64,000 nt of DNA from Brasenia schreberi (taxonomy: Eukaryota > Streptophyta > Magnoliopsida > Nymphaeales > Cabombaceae): positions 32,286,001 through 32,350,000 of the forward strand of contig JAYKKT010000090.1 in NCBI GenBank assembly GCA_036023115.1. The letters run 5' to 3'. Every line of letters starts with the position of its first letter. Position 1 is the stretch's first letter. The notes below the pieces were generated by a model. That model did no database searches and was not told the origin of the DNA. It saw only the letters and a list, made by a program, of their open reading frames with translations. The translations under genes and the position numbers were made by a program. Positions 45,964-57,503 of this stretch are shown here, in pieces.

Positions 45964-48900
45964 ATGGATAGTCGACCTTCAGTCTCCTCTACCTCAACCA
46001 TCCAACAGCAAGCTGGTACAAATACATCTGTATCAGAAGTTGATGATCAGATCCGTGACTATCGCAGCGGCCAACGCCGGCGATATAATATGCAACGAAG
46101 AGTCAATAGACTCTTAAGACGTCAACCATACCAAGAAGTTCTGGAAACCCATGTTCAGCCAGAACAGCAACTCCAACGGTCTCTCAGAGATCGCGCTACC
46201 ATGGTGCCTGCAGAAATTTTGTACAATTCCAGATCAGACACCAACCAGCATCAAGTATACCAACATCTCTCAGAAGAGGCCATATCATGCCTCGACGGAC
46301 AGCAGGTTGATAGACCTTTTATTCAACCGTCCAGTTATCAGGAATTACAGAGAACCGGTTTTCGGTTCATTCAAATCGGACTTGCTCAAGTTCGACTACA
46401 GATCCTACACAGAAGAGACGAAGGCACACAAGCCTTAATCGTCTTCAGAGACACCAGATGGCAGAATGACCAAGCCATTTTTGCAACCATGGAAGTCGAC
46501 TTGGCACAGGGCCATCAAATTACATTCATCATACCAGATACAATCATGACCCTCAGAGACTTCTACTATAATTTTCAGATATCCATCCAAACAAGAGGAT
46601 ATCAAAATTGGAGAAACGGTGAGGCCAACCTTATCGTAACGAGAGGATTAATAGGACGCCTGTCCAACACGCCAAACATGGCGTTCGCCTATCAGATTAA
46701 CCAAGTGACAGATTATCTGGCAAGCAGAGGAGTCACTGCACTCCCCGGACGGCGCATCTCAAGTCAAGGCCTTCACAGCCTAGACTGGATCATTTCCGAT
46801 TCAACAATTCCACAACCAGTTCAACCACGGGAGGTGGATACCAGAAATCTAATTGATGGACGCGTTGCCATCAGATTCTCCAATTACGAAGTGACCTCTG
46901 AACAAATACCAGAGGAAGAAGAAGAGCTACAGCAAACCATTGCTGTCTTATTCACTAATGCAGAGGAGGAAGATGAAGATGATGATCTTCAGTATTATAA
47001 ATACCTCGCTGCTGCAAGGAATGACGGTCCTATTTTTGATGAAGGACCTAAATTCGATGAGTCGCCGGATGAAGAAGAGAACTTCATCAACCCATTTGCT
47101 ACGGATGAGAAGACGTTTGCTCTTGAAGAAGAACTGGAATACCCTGTATTCCATGATTTACACAAAAGATTAGCAGCCTCATCGTCATCATCTCCGTCAG
47201 CCGTAACTTCAGTCTATAATCCTGCCACCCGGGATACTCAGATGAGTGCCCCCGGATATCCACCGGCCACCGGACAGACACCTCCAATTAGACCAAATTT
47301 CAGTGGTGCCTCCAGCAGCCACACCAAATTCAAAAGAGGAATAAATGATGAAATGTGGAACCTTCCTTCTGCAAAACAACAGCAAGGAGCCATCTTTGTT
47401 ATTCCACAACAGATTGGACTATTTCACGACGTATTCTCACGTTGGGAGTCCATTACAAGAAATCTTGTGGCAGAAAAAGGATTTACAGACGCCAGAGATA
47501 AGGCAGATTTCATTGAAAATCTCCTTGGTGAGATTGAAAAGCTTATCTGGATACAGTGGCGTATGAAATATCAGACTGAATATGAACATCTGCTCTCTAC
47601 AGCAGATGGAAGGGAAGGAACGAACAATATACTTGCGCAAATGCGATTGGTCTTTTCCTTAGAAGACCCATCACAAGGCACAACTGGAATTCAGGATCAA
47701 GCATATCGAGACCTCGAACGCTTATCCTGCAACAACCTCCGGTACATTGTTGAGTATATGAATGACTCTCCGGTTAGCAGCAAAGACCGGAAGAGTATGG
47801 ATTTTCGAAGAAATCTCGGAGAAATTTTGGATGAAGATGCCAGGAGATCTTGGCAACAGAATTAAGCAGGGATTTGATGAAAAATACCCTACTGTTAAGA
47901 TTGGATTGGTACCACGGATCTTATATGCATATCAATACCTGGAGCAAGAATGCAAGGATGCAGCGTTCAAACGCTCATTGAAAAATTTATCATTCTGCTC
48001 ACAAATCCCAATTCCCGGTTATTATGAAAATTTTGGAAAGAAAAAGTATGGCCTGAGGCGATCAACTACATACAAGGGCAAGCCTCACCAATCACATGCC
48101 CGCGTAGAGAAAAAGAAGCATTTACTCAGAAACAAGAAATGCAAATGCTATTTATGCGGTGATGAAGGGCATTTTGCTCGTGAATGCCCCAATGAGAAGA
48201 GAAATGTGAAGCGAATGGCCATTTTCGAAGGATTGGAGATACCAAATGATTTTGAAATCATCTCTGTCAGTGAAGGAGAAGCTGACAGTGACGCCATATA
48301 CTCCATTTCTGAAAATGAAGAAATTGATGAATCCCTGAAACACAAAATCCAGACTCTCAGTCTTCACATGCTTCATATCAAGCGGCTCGGGGAAGATAAA
48401 TTGGATAGCTATCGACCTAGCATCCTCTTACCCCTGGAACAAATGACGTGCCAACATACTTGGCTTCACAACCAAGTTTTGGACAATATTATATGCTGCT
48501 GTTGCAAACGTCCGACGATGAAAAGAGCACGAATCAACTGCTCTTCCTGCAATATCGTCGCCTGTGGCCTCTGTGGCCCTCATTATTTCAATAAGCAAGT
48601 CCCTGTTGAACCAATTCAACAAACTGCTATGGATCCAGCCAAATTCCGCAACATCATTAGAGCTCAAGCGGAATATATCCAATGGTGCGAAGCTGAAATC
48701 ACCAGATTACAACTTCTGCTCGATTATCGTCAAAATCAGGCCCTGGAACAGGACCTACAGGCAGATCTGGACCAGCTCAAGCCACCCAAAAATAAAGGCG
48801 TCATTATTAATGACGACGATGATGAACTCTATGCCCTCCATGATACAGAGCTCACCCACACAGCGGCAGATGGTGGGAAGAAGGTAATTCGCAATCGACT

Positions 48901-49230
48901 GTACAATTTGATCGTTCAGTTTGAAATCCCAGGCGTTCCCCCATTCAAAGCTCGCGCTATTCTCGATACTGGCGCAACAACCTGTTGCATTGATGAAAAA
49001 TCGATACCAGTAGCAGCTTTGGAGGATAACACTTTTACAGTTCAATTTACTGGCGTTAATTCAAAGCAAAACGCCAACAAGAAACTGAAATATGGGAAGA
49101 TGATGATTGGAGAAAATCAGTTCAGAATCCCATACACCTATGCATTCCCCATGCAGCTTGGAGGAGAGATCCAGATGATCATCGGCTGCAATTTCATTAG
49201 GGCTATGCAAGGCGGATTACGAATTGAAGG
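45964..49230 (+). pseudogene. Copy D: viral polyprotein, frameshifted and 3'-deleted
   Basis: The movement and capsid parts are open to 47865. A 2-base deletion near 47767 (after EYMND) then shifts the frame, which stays open from 47762 to 49276. The sequence stops after the protease domain (GCNFIRAMQGGLRIEG) and jumps at 49230/49231 to a 26-base piece of the P4 start, so RT and RNase H are missing. Relative to C there are several substitutions near the N-terminus (for example LLRRQPYQ for LLGRQPYQ). Confidence 0.93.
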
Positions 49231-49256
49231 AATGGAAAGCAAAATCTGCCCACTCT

Positions 49257-49695
49257 TTGAAACCACAAGAACTTGACTTCTAGGATTACACGGAAACGAT
49301 AACCAAACATAAAAAGGTTACAATCAATAAGCATAATATAGGTTGCTAGCGGAAGTTACAGGATTTGAGCAGAGGACGGCGCCTCTAGCTCGCGATAAGA
49401 CAGGATAAGACAGGTTATTACTACGGGGACTTACCGGAAAACTTAAGACGACGTCGGATGCTTGGAGAGAACTGCGAGAGAGAGAAGAGAGAGAAAATCA
49501 ATCAGAAGCAGTCCAGAGTATTTTCAGTTCTCTCTCTTCTCTCTCTCGCAGTTCTCTCCAAGCATCCGACGTCGTCTTAAGTTTTCCGGTAAGTCCCCGT
49601 AGTAATAACCTGTCTTATCCTGTCTTATCGCGAGCTAGAGGCGCCGTCCTCTGCTCAAATCCTGTAACTTCCGCTAGCAACCTATATTATGCTTA
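49257..49695. repeat. Inverted repeat of viral leader (palindrome at the D/E junction)
   Basis: An antisense leader copy (49257-49495, equivalent to 45077 down to about 44840) is followed immediately by the sense leader of copy E, which starts at 49490 (equivalent to 44802). The antisense part re-pairs with the sense strand at about 49525-49760, leaving a loop of about 35 bases. The switch shares AGAGAA. The sense arm begins 36 bases after the first T of the TATA box in the reference copy, about where transcription would start. Confidence 0.9.
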
Positions 49696-50224
49696 TTGAT
49701 TGTAACCTTTTTATGTTTGGTTATCGTTTCCGTGTAATCCTAGAAGTCAAGTTCTTGTGGTTTCAAATCCACTTACGAACTACTACTACCTTTGTTCGAC
49801 GATCTTTTCGTTGTCAAATATTCTTCTAAGTAGTATCATCTTCGTCAAGTCTCCATGTTCGTTTTTCTTTAGAATCAACCCGTTTTTCTTATGGTATCAG
49901 AGCGAGGTTTTTGCAAACAGAGTCGTTTTTCTGTTTAATTTCATTTGTGACAGCATCTATAATAGGCGTTCCAGTGGGAAAACAGTATAGGCAAGAGTTG
50001 CCGTTCAGACTGTAGTACCAAATAGCGTTCACCTATTTCCGGCGTCGTCTCAGGTGAGATTTTTCAGTTAAGCTTTTCTGCAAGCAGAAATAGCCTCGGT
50101 CGGACATCAAAGCTCAACCGAACCCAAGTATAACTTGTGCTAAGGGACAGTGGAACTGGTCAGGAGTAGCCTGATTGACCGACTGAAATCTTTGTTTCAG
50201 TTCTCCATAGATGTTTTCTGATTC
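49490..50224 (+). promoter_or_regulatory. Copy E: 5' leader with primer-binding site
   Basis: Same layout as the leader before D: donor GTAAGT at 49589, primer site TGGTATCAGAGCGAGG at 49892-49907, acceptor TTTGTTTCAG ending at 50200. No TATA box precedes it, because the sequence begins about where the transcript would start. Confidence 0.85.
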
Positions 50225-50650
50225 ATGTCTCAGCCATCTACCAGTAATAGTATCCCTGTCTCCTTGTTAAACAACCCTAGTATTAAGAGAGCTTCTGAGT
50301 CTACAAGTCCTATAGACCCACCAGGACTTGCGTATATTTCTCCTGCAACCCTCACTACAACAGGAACAGCATTAACTGCCTTAGCAAAACAGGGCAACTC
50401 CATCGTCCAACTGCTTACCCAAGTTATCGACCAACAGACGCAACTTGCGGCTGACATACTCGAGCTAAAGGCTTTAAGCAGAACCACCCAAAAGAAGGAG
50501 GACGACCTCTCTGACTCGTTAATTGACGAGTTATCCAAGAAGTTCAAAGACCTTTCACTAGGCAAACCCGTAGAGAAGAAAGGAAAGTTTAAGGTGTTCA
50601 AAGACCCCTACGACATCCTCAAGGACGAGATATCCAAGATCAAGCACTAA
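50225..50650 (+). CDS. Copy E: virion-associated-protein-like ORF, intact
   Basis: 141 codons with the same coiled-coil and basic tail. The stop TAA overlaps no other frame; one base separates it from the polyprotein ATG. Its sequence keeps the Val of GKPVEKK, unlike D. Confidence 0.85.
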   Translation: MSQPSTSNSIPVSLLNNPSIKRASESTSPIDPPGLAYISPATLTTTGTALTALAKQGNSIVQLLTQVIDQQTQLAADILELKALSRTTQKKEDDLSDSLIDELSKKFKDLSLGKPVEKKGKFKVFKDPYDILKDEISKIKH

Positions 50651-50651
50651 G

Positions 50652-53600
50652 ATGGATAGTCGACCTTCAGTCTCCTCTACCTCAACCATTCAACAGCAAG
50701 CTGGTGCAAGCACATCGGTATCGGAAGTTGATAATCAGATCCGTGACTATCGCAGCAGTCAACGCCGGCGATATAATATGCAACGAAGAGTCAACAGACT
50801 CTTAGGACGTCAACCGTACCAAGAAGAAGAGCTACAGCAAACCATTGCTGTCTTATTCACTAATGCAGAGGAGGAAGATGAAGATGATGATCTTCAGTAT
50901 TATAAATACCTCGCTGCTGCAAGGAATGACGGTCCTATTTTTGATGAAGGACCTAAATTCGATGAGTCACCGGATGAAGAAGAGAACTTCATCAACCCAT
51001 TTGCTACGGATGAGAAGACGTTTGCTCTTGAAGAAGAACTGGAATACCCTGTATTCCATGATTTACACAAAAGATTAGCAGCCTCATCGTCATCATCTCC
51101 GTCAGCCGTAACTTCAGTCTATAATCCTGCCACCCGGGATACTCAGATGAGTGCCCCCGGATATCCACCGGCCACCGGACAGACACCTCCAATTAGACCA
51201 AATTTCAGTGGTGCCTCCAGCAGCCACACCAAATTCAAAAGAGGAATAAATGATGAAATGTGGAACCTTCCTTCTGCAAAACAACAGCAAGGAGCCATCT
51301 TTGTTATTCCACAACAGATTGGACTATTTCACGACGTATTCTCACGTTGGGAGTCCATTACAAGAAATCTTGTGGCAGAAAAAGGATTTACAGACGCCAG
51401 AGATAAGGCAGATTTCATTGAAAATCTCCTTGGTGAGATTGAAAAGCTTATCTGGATACAGTGGCGTATGAAATATCAGACTGAATATGAACATCTGCTC
51501 TCTACAGCAGATGGAAGGGAAGGAACGAACAATATACTTGCGCAAATGCGATTGGTCTTTTCCTTAGAAGACCCATCACAAGGCACAACTGGAATTCAGG
51601 ATCAAGCATATCGAGACCTCGAACGCTTATCCTGCAACAACCTCCGGTACATTGTTGAGTATATGAATGACTATCTCCGGTTAGCAGCAAAGACCGGAAG
51701 AGTATGGATTTCCGAAGAAATCTCGGAGAAATTTTGGATGAAGATGCCAGGAGATCTTGGCAACAGAATTAAGCAGGGATTTGATGAAAAATACCCTACT
51801 GTTAAGATTGGATTGGTACCCCGGATCTTATATGCGTATCAATACCTGGAGCAAGAATGCAAGGATGCAGCGTTCAAACGCTCATTGAAAAATTTATCAT
51901 TCTGCTCACAAATCCCAATTCCCGGTTATTATGAAAATTCTGGAAAGAAAAAGTATGGCCTGAGGCGATCAACTACATACAAGGGCAAACCTCACCAATC
52001 ACATGCCCGCGTAGAGAAAAAGAAGCATTTACTCAGAAACAAGAAATGCAAATGCTATCTATGCGGTGATGAAGGGCATTTTGCTCGTGAATGCCCCAAT
52101 GAGAAGAGAAATGTGAAGCGAATGGCCATTTTCGAAGGATTGGAGATACCAGATGATTTTGAAATCATCTCTGTCAGTGAAGGAGAAGCTGACAGTGACG
52201 CTATATACTCCATTTCTGAAAATGAAGAAATTGATGAATCCCTGGAACACAAAATCCAGACTCTCAGTCTTCACATGCTTCATATCAAGCGGCTCGGGGA
52301 AGATAAATTGGATAGCTATCGACCTAGCATCCTCTTACCCCTGGAACAAATGACGTGCCAACATACTTGGCTTCACAACCAAGTTTTGGACAACATTATA
52401 TGCTGCTGTTGCAAACGTCCGACGATGAAAAGAGCACGAATCAACTGCTCTTCCTGCAATATCGTCGCCTGTGGCCTCTGTGGCCCTCATTATTTCAATA
52501 AGCAAGTCCCTGTTGAACCAATTCAACAAACTGCTATGGATCCAGCCAAATTCCGCAACATCATTAGAGCTCAAGCGGAATATATCCAATGGTGCGAAGC
52601 TGAAATCACCAGATTACAACTTCTGCTCGATTATCGTCAAAATCAGGCCCTGGAACAGGACCTACAGGCAGATCTGGACCAGCTCAAGCCACCCAAAAAT
52701 AAAGGCGTCATTATTAATGACGACGATGATGAACTCTATGCCCTCCATGATACAGAGCTCACCCACACAGCGGCAGATGGTGGGAAGAAGGTAATTCGCA
52801 ATCGACTGTACAATTTGATCGTTCAGTTTGAAATCCCAGGCGTTCCCCCATTCAAAGCTCGCGCTATTCTCGATACTGGCGCAACAACCTGTTGCATTGA
52901 TGAAAAATCGATACCAGTAGCAGCTTTGGAGGATAACACTTTTACAGTTCAATTTACTGGCGTTAATTCAAAGCAAAACGCCAACAAGAAACTGAAATAT
53001 GGGAAGATGATGATTGGAGAAAATCAGTTCAGATCCCATACACCTATGCATTCCCCATGCAGCTTGGAGGAGAGATCCAGATGATCATCGGCTGCAATTT
53101 CATTAGGGCTATGCAAGGCGGATTACGAATTGAAGGTGACACAATTACTTTTTACAAAAATGTCACAGTAATACAAGCACAACAAAGTGCAACTATCTCA
53201 GCCTTTGTTCAAGATATGGATGATTTGGAGCATATCCAACTCCAAGAGGCTGTACATTATACCGCAGGACCAACCCCAGAGAATTTCCAAAAGAAATTCT
53301 CTGCAATTTTTGAAAAGTTAAGAGAAACAGGATTCATTGGAGACAACCCCCTCAAACACTGGGAGAAAAACAGGATCACATGCAAAATCATCCTGAAGAA
53401 TCCTAACTTTGTCATAGAAGACAAACCACTCAAGCAAGTAACGCCACAGATGAAGGAAGCATTTGCCAAACATGTGAATGCGTTACTACAATTGGGAGTC
53501 ATTCGACCATCAAATAGTCAACACCGGACCACGGCGATCATTGTCCATTCCGGTACTACTCAAGACCCCAAAACCGGTGAAGTCAAAAAGGGAAAAGAAA

Positions 53601-55009
53601 GAATGGTCTTCAACTATCGTCGTCTAAATGACAATACAGAAAAAGACCAGTATTCCCTTCCCGGCATAAACTCCATTTTGAAGAAAGTCGCTGGAAGCAA
53701 CATCTACTCAAAGTTTGATCTAAAGAGCGGCTTCCACCAAGTTATGATGGACCCTGAATCAGTACCCCTAACTGCATTTTGGGTACCTCAAGGACTATAC
53801 GAATGGCTGGTAATGCCATTTGGACTGAAGAATGCGCCTGCCGTCTTTCAAAGAAAGATGGACAATTGTTTCAAGGGAACTGAAGACTTCATTGCCGTCT
53901 ACATAGACGACATCCTTGTCTTCTCCCAATCAGAAGACGCGCATGCAAAACATTTAAGAATCTTGATTGACAAGTGCCAGCAGAATGGCCTGATATTGAG
54001 TCCAACAAAAATGACAGTTGGCCAGAAGTCCATTGAATTCCTTGGAGCCATCATCGGCAAAGGAGAAATTCAACTCCAGCCGAATATCATTCAGAAGGTG
54101 TTAGAAAAGACTGACGCAGAATTGAACACCAAAACAGGCTTACGGTCATGGCTTGGAATTCTCAATTATGCCAGGCATTTTATTCCCAATTTGGGCAGAT
54201 TATTAGCACCCTTATACAGCAAGACGAGCCCAACGGGCGAGAAACGTATGAACGAGCAAGACTGGAAACTCGTTCAACAGATTAAAAAGCAAGTCCAGCA
54301 ATTACCACCACTCTCCATACCACCACAACAATGTTTCATTGTTTTGGAAACAGATGGATGTATGGATGGATGGGGCGGGGTCTGCAAATGGAAACCTATG
54401 AAAAATGACCCCAGAACAATGGAAAAACCATGTGCCTATGCTAGTGGGAAATTTGACCCACCAAAATCTTCCATTGATGCTGAGATCTTCGCTGTAATGA
54501 ACAGTCTTGAGAGTTTGAAGCTGTACTATCTGGAGCAAAAAGAACTGCTCATCAGAACAGATTGCCAAGCGATAATCAGCTTCTTCAACAAATCAAATAT
54601 GAATAAGCCATCCAGAATCAGATGGATAGCTTTCATTGATTTTATCACTGGATTAGGAATAACCGTCTACTTTGAACACATCGACGGAAAAGATAATGTC
54701 CTAGCAGACGCACTCTCCAGGATGATCATGGTGATCATCAATGAGGAAGAGTTAACAGAAGAGCACAATTTAATTATTAATGATTTTGTGAATTTCATGC
54801 AGGAATGGAAAGCAAAATCTGCCCACTCTGCTTCCATGATAAACAAAGTTCAACAGACCTGCAACCACATGATCAGTCTGCTCTCCAGTTCAAAACAGTC
54901 CTCATCAAGCGTCACCCCGAGGCAGCAGGCCTCTGGAACGAGAAAATTGAGTCAAGAGGAATCAGACTCGATGAGTTCGGTGCCTTGGGCACAGATCTCC
55001 ACCTTCTAG
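50652..55009 (+). pseudogene. Copy E: viral polyprotein with movement-domain deletion and frameshift
   Basis: An in-frame deletion of 783 bp (261 codons) near 50825 joins QPYQE directly to EELQQT and removes essentially the whole movement-protein domain; short AAGAAG-type repeats flank it. The capsid, zinc knuckle, second Cys cluster and protease follow in frame until a single-base deletion near 53032, just after ENQFR, shifts the frame. RT and RNase H remain open from 53057 to 55009, with YIDDILVFS and ETDGCMDGWGG intact. It is near full length otherwise. Confidence 0.93.
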
Positions 55010-55212
55010 AAAAGAAGGCGTATGATCAAGTCCAGCAAAGTTTGGAAGTTGTGCAGCAAATCAACCATATGAAAATACAAATATGCCAGCTCATTGGAAC
55101 CAAAGATAACTACTGGACAGATCACAAAAAGTTGCTGCAGGAAATATCACATCAACTGGCAGAAGTCACATCAACTTTATCAGCAATACAGACGAATCTG
55201 ATCCAAATCTGA
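54805..55212 (+). CDS. Copy E: 135-codon 3' ORF (P4-like)
   Basis: Same frame and length as in B and C; one conservative change (SLEVVQQ for SLEAVQQ). It overlaps the polyprotein end by 205 bases, and 0.2 kb downstream is the viral TATA box. Confidence 0.72.
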   Translation: MESKICPLCFHDKQSSTDLQPHDQSALQFKTVLIKRHPEAAGLWNEKIESRGIRLDEFGALGTDLHLLEKKAYDQVQQSLEVVQQINHMKIQICQLIGTKDNYWTDHKKLLQEISHQLAEVTSTLSAIQTNLIQI

Positions 55213-55219
55213 TAAAGAA

Positions 55220-55817
55220 GATGCCTTGCTTACTGCGGAAGCTATGTGGACCCAGAGCATCTGCTTTTTCTACTTTATTAGTACTGTACTACTTTTACTT
55301 TCGGCGTGTATTATTGTACTACGCATCTTACTTTCGGCGTGCATTATTGTACCACGCACGCATTATTGTACTGCACGAATCTTATTACATGCATTCCACT
55401 AAGTTCGAGCCTATATAAGGGGCTCCCCTCTCAGTTGTAACAACACAGAGAAAATCAATCAGAAGCAGTCCGGAGTATTTTCAGTTCTCTCTTTTCTCTC
55501 TCTCGCAGTTCTCTCCAAGCATCCGACGTCGTCTTAAGTTTTCCGGTAAGTCCCCGTAGTAATAACCTGTCTTATCCTGTCTTATCGCGAGCTAGAGGCG
55601 CCGTCCTCTGCTCAAATCCTGTAACTTCCGCTAGCAACCTATATTATGCTTATTGATTGTAACCTTTTTATGTTTGGTTATCGTTTCCGTGTAATCCTAG
55701 AAGTCAAGTTCTTGTGGTTTCAAATCCACTTTCGAACTACTACTACCTTTGTTCGACGATCTTTTCGTTGTCAAATATTCTTCTAAGTAGTATCATCTTC
55801 GTCAAGTCTCCATGTTC
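55220..55817 (+). promoter_or_regulatory. Copy E: 3' viral promoter and truncated leader
   Basis: TATATAA lies at 55412-55418 with the CTTTCGGCGTG repeats upstream. The leader follows, with the GTAAGT donor at about 55545, and stops at 55817, equivalent to 45172 in D, 32 bases before the primer-binding site. Copy E thus has leader sequence at both ends, a terminally redundant unit. Confidence 0.85.
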
Positions 55818-55838
55818 TTGTGGTTTCCGTGTACTATC
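55818..55838. other. Filler DNA at the right virus-host junction
   Basis: About 21 bases between viral leader and host. Including a few bases of overlap, they match two leader pieces, GTTCTTGTGGTTTC (found at about 45064) and GTTTCCGTGTA (about 45046), out of order. This looks like filler copied from viral DNA during end joining. Confidence 0.75.
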
Positions 55839-57503
55839 ATTTTTGTTAAGCACTTGGGATGCATAATATCATTGATCCTTCTGTTCTTGTTTGTTTATGG
55901 TCAAACATTATTTATTTTTATGTCTAATATATATGCTAGTGATAGTACTTTGTCCGCTTCTATCACTAGTAAAATTGCATTTGGTATAATTATTGTGGTT
56001 TGTTACAAAAGTCTTATTTTAAAGTGAAATGTAAGGGAAAATAAATGAATAAGAACTCTATAAACAATGAGGCTTCTTATAATGATTGTTACTGAATAAC
56101 GAATGTTGCTCAAGATGTCATTGCTATTAAATTTCATCATTAATCATTCTATGAGGTTAGCAATGTATAACCAATTTGTGCATCCAAAGTTAATGATACA
56201 AGATTTGCTTCGATGATATATTAAAAAGATGAAAATCAAGTGGTCTCATTATAAAGATGATGATGTTCCAAAGGTTGTTGGTGTGAAAGATATGATTTTG
56301 AATGATCTTTGGTGGGATAAGATTGATTATATTTTAAACTTCATAAAACCTATTTATTATATATTTCAATTATGTGATACTCGTAAGTCAGTCCATTTGG
56401 TTTATGAAAAATGGTACTCTATGATTGAGAATTCAGCTAATAATCAACATATGAAGGCAAAGAGAGTAGTGTATATTTCACCTTCTATTGATATTCTAAT
56501 TGGACCAAAAGTTACACACCACTTCACATTGCTTGGCTAATTCTCTAAATCTGAGGAGAACTCTTTTAACTTTGAACTTATAAACAACTTTTTTTTTGTT
56601 TGATTATTAGCTGACTTTACTTGCTTTATCATAGAGTTCTATTTCTCATAAACCAAATCAAGGAATGACTTATTAGTATCGCATAACCGAAACATATCAT
56701 AAATAGGCTTGTGAAGTTTAAATATAATCAATCTTATTCCACCAAAGATCATTCAAAATCATATCTTTCACAACAATAGCCTTTTGAACGTCATCATCTT
56801 TATAATGAGATCATTAATCATTGATAATCATTCTTTAAAGATCACGCTTGATGGTTTCATCTTTTTAACATAAGGATCGTCAAAGCAAATCTTGTATCAG
56901 TAACAAGTAACTTTAGATGCACAAATTGGTTATACATTGTTAACCTCATAGAATGATTAATGATAAAGTTTAATAGCAATGATCTTTTCAACAACATTTG
57001 TTATCTAGTAACACTCGTTATAAAAAGCCTCATTGTTTATAGAGTTCTTAGAATAACAAATATTTTTCAAAACAAGGTTTAATGTATGTACTACACATGG
57101 CATCCAAAAAATATTAAGATAAACTAATCCATTAATCATCTCCACAGCTCTATAAACCGTTGCATTATCTGTTATAACTTGCACAACATTTTGAGATCCA
57201 ATCTTTTCATAATTTCATCCGCAACAAAGTTGTTGAGCAATCAATAAACCTTAAAAACATAGACCTTGCGTCTAAAATATCTATAAAGTTAATCAAAAGT
57301 CTTCTTTGTACATTAATGCATCCATATATAATTATGATCACTCCCTTTTCTAGCAAAGTGTCTTTTAATAGGTTGAAGTAATATCATTAAATGAGTTTTC
57401 TCTCTCTGCAATAATATAGTCTCGACAATATTATAACTAGATGAAACAAAACACGAAATTGAGGTGTTACAAGCATATTTGAATGCACTGACATTGTAAC
57501 TAG
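55839..57503 (+). repeat. Right copy of the 1,665-bp direct repeat (hAT remnant)
   Basis: Ungapped copy of 27783-29447, including the plus-strand hAT transposase piece (56229-56540) and the minus-strand hAT piece (56601-57503). No difference was found in the parts compared. After 57503 the host sequence continues into hAT sequence that has no counterpart left of the cluster. Confidence 0.92.

Larger units (their letters stand above)
29458..55838. mobile_element. Endogenous badnavirus-like pararetrovirus cluster (copies A-E)
   Basis: About 26.4 kb of rearranged viral DNA. In order: A (29458-32779, plus), B (32779-38904, minus), C (38905 onward, plus) continuing without a break into D (to 49230, plus), a 26-base fragment of the 3' ORF (49231-49256), an antisense leader piece (49257-49495), and E (49490-55817, plus). 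Polyprotein starts of C and D are 6,772 bp apart, which gives the viral unit length (C has a 30-bp private duplication). Badnavirus-type features are the movement-protein motif FRDTRW, the GLIGRLSNTPN block and the Cys pattern CX2CX11CX2CX4CX2C. No integrase is present, as expected for Caulimoviridae. Confidence 0.95.

Noticed and set aside
27783..57503. The 1,665-bp direct repeats as LTRs of a giant element
   Set aside because: They lack TG...CA ends, a primer site or polypurine tract at their borders, and their content is hAT transposase.
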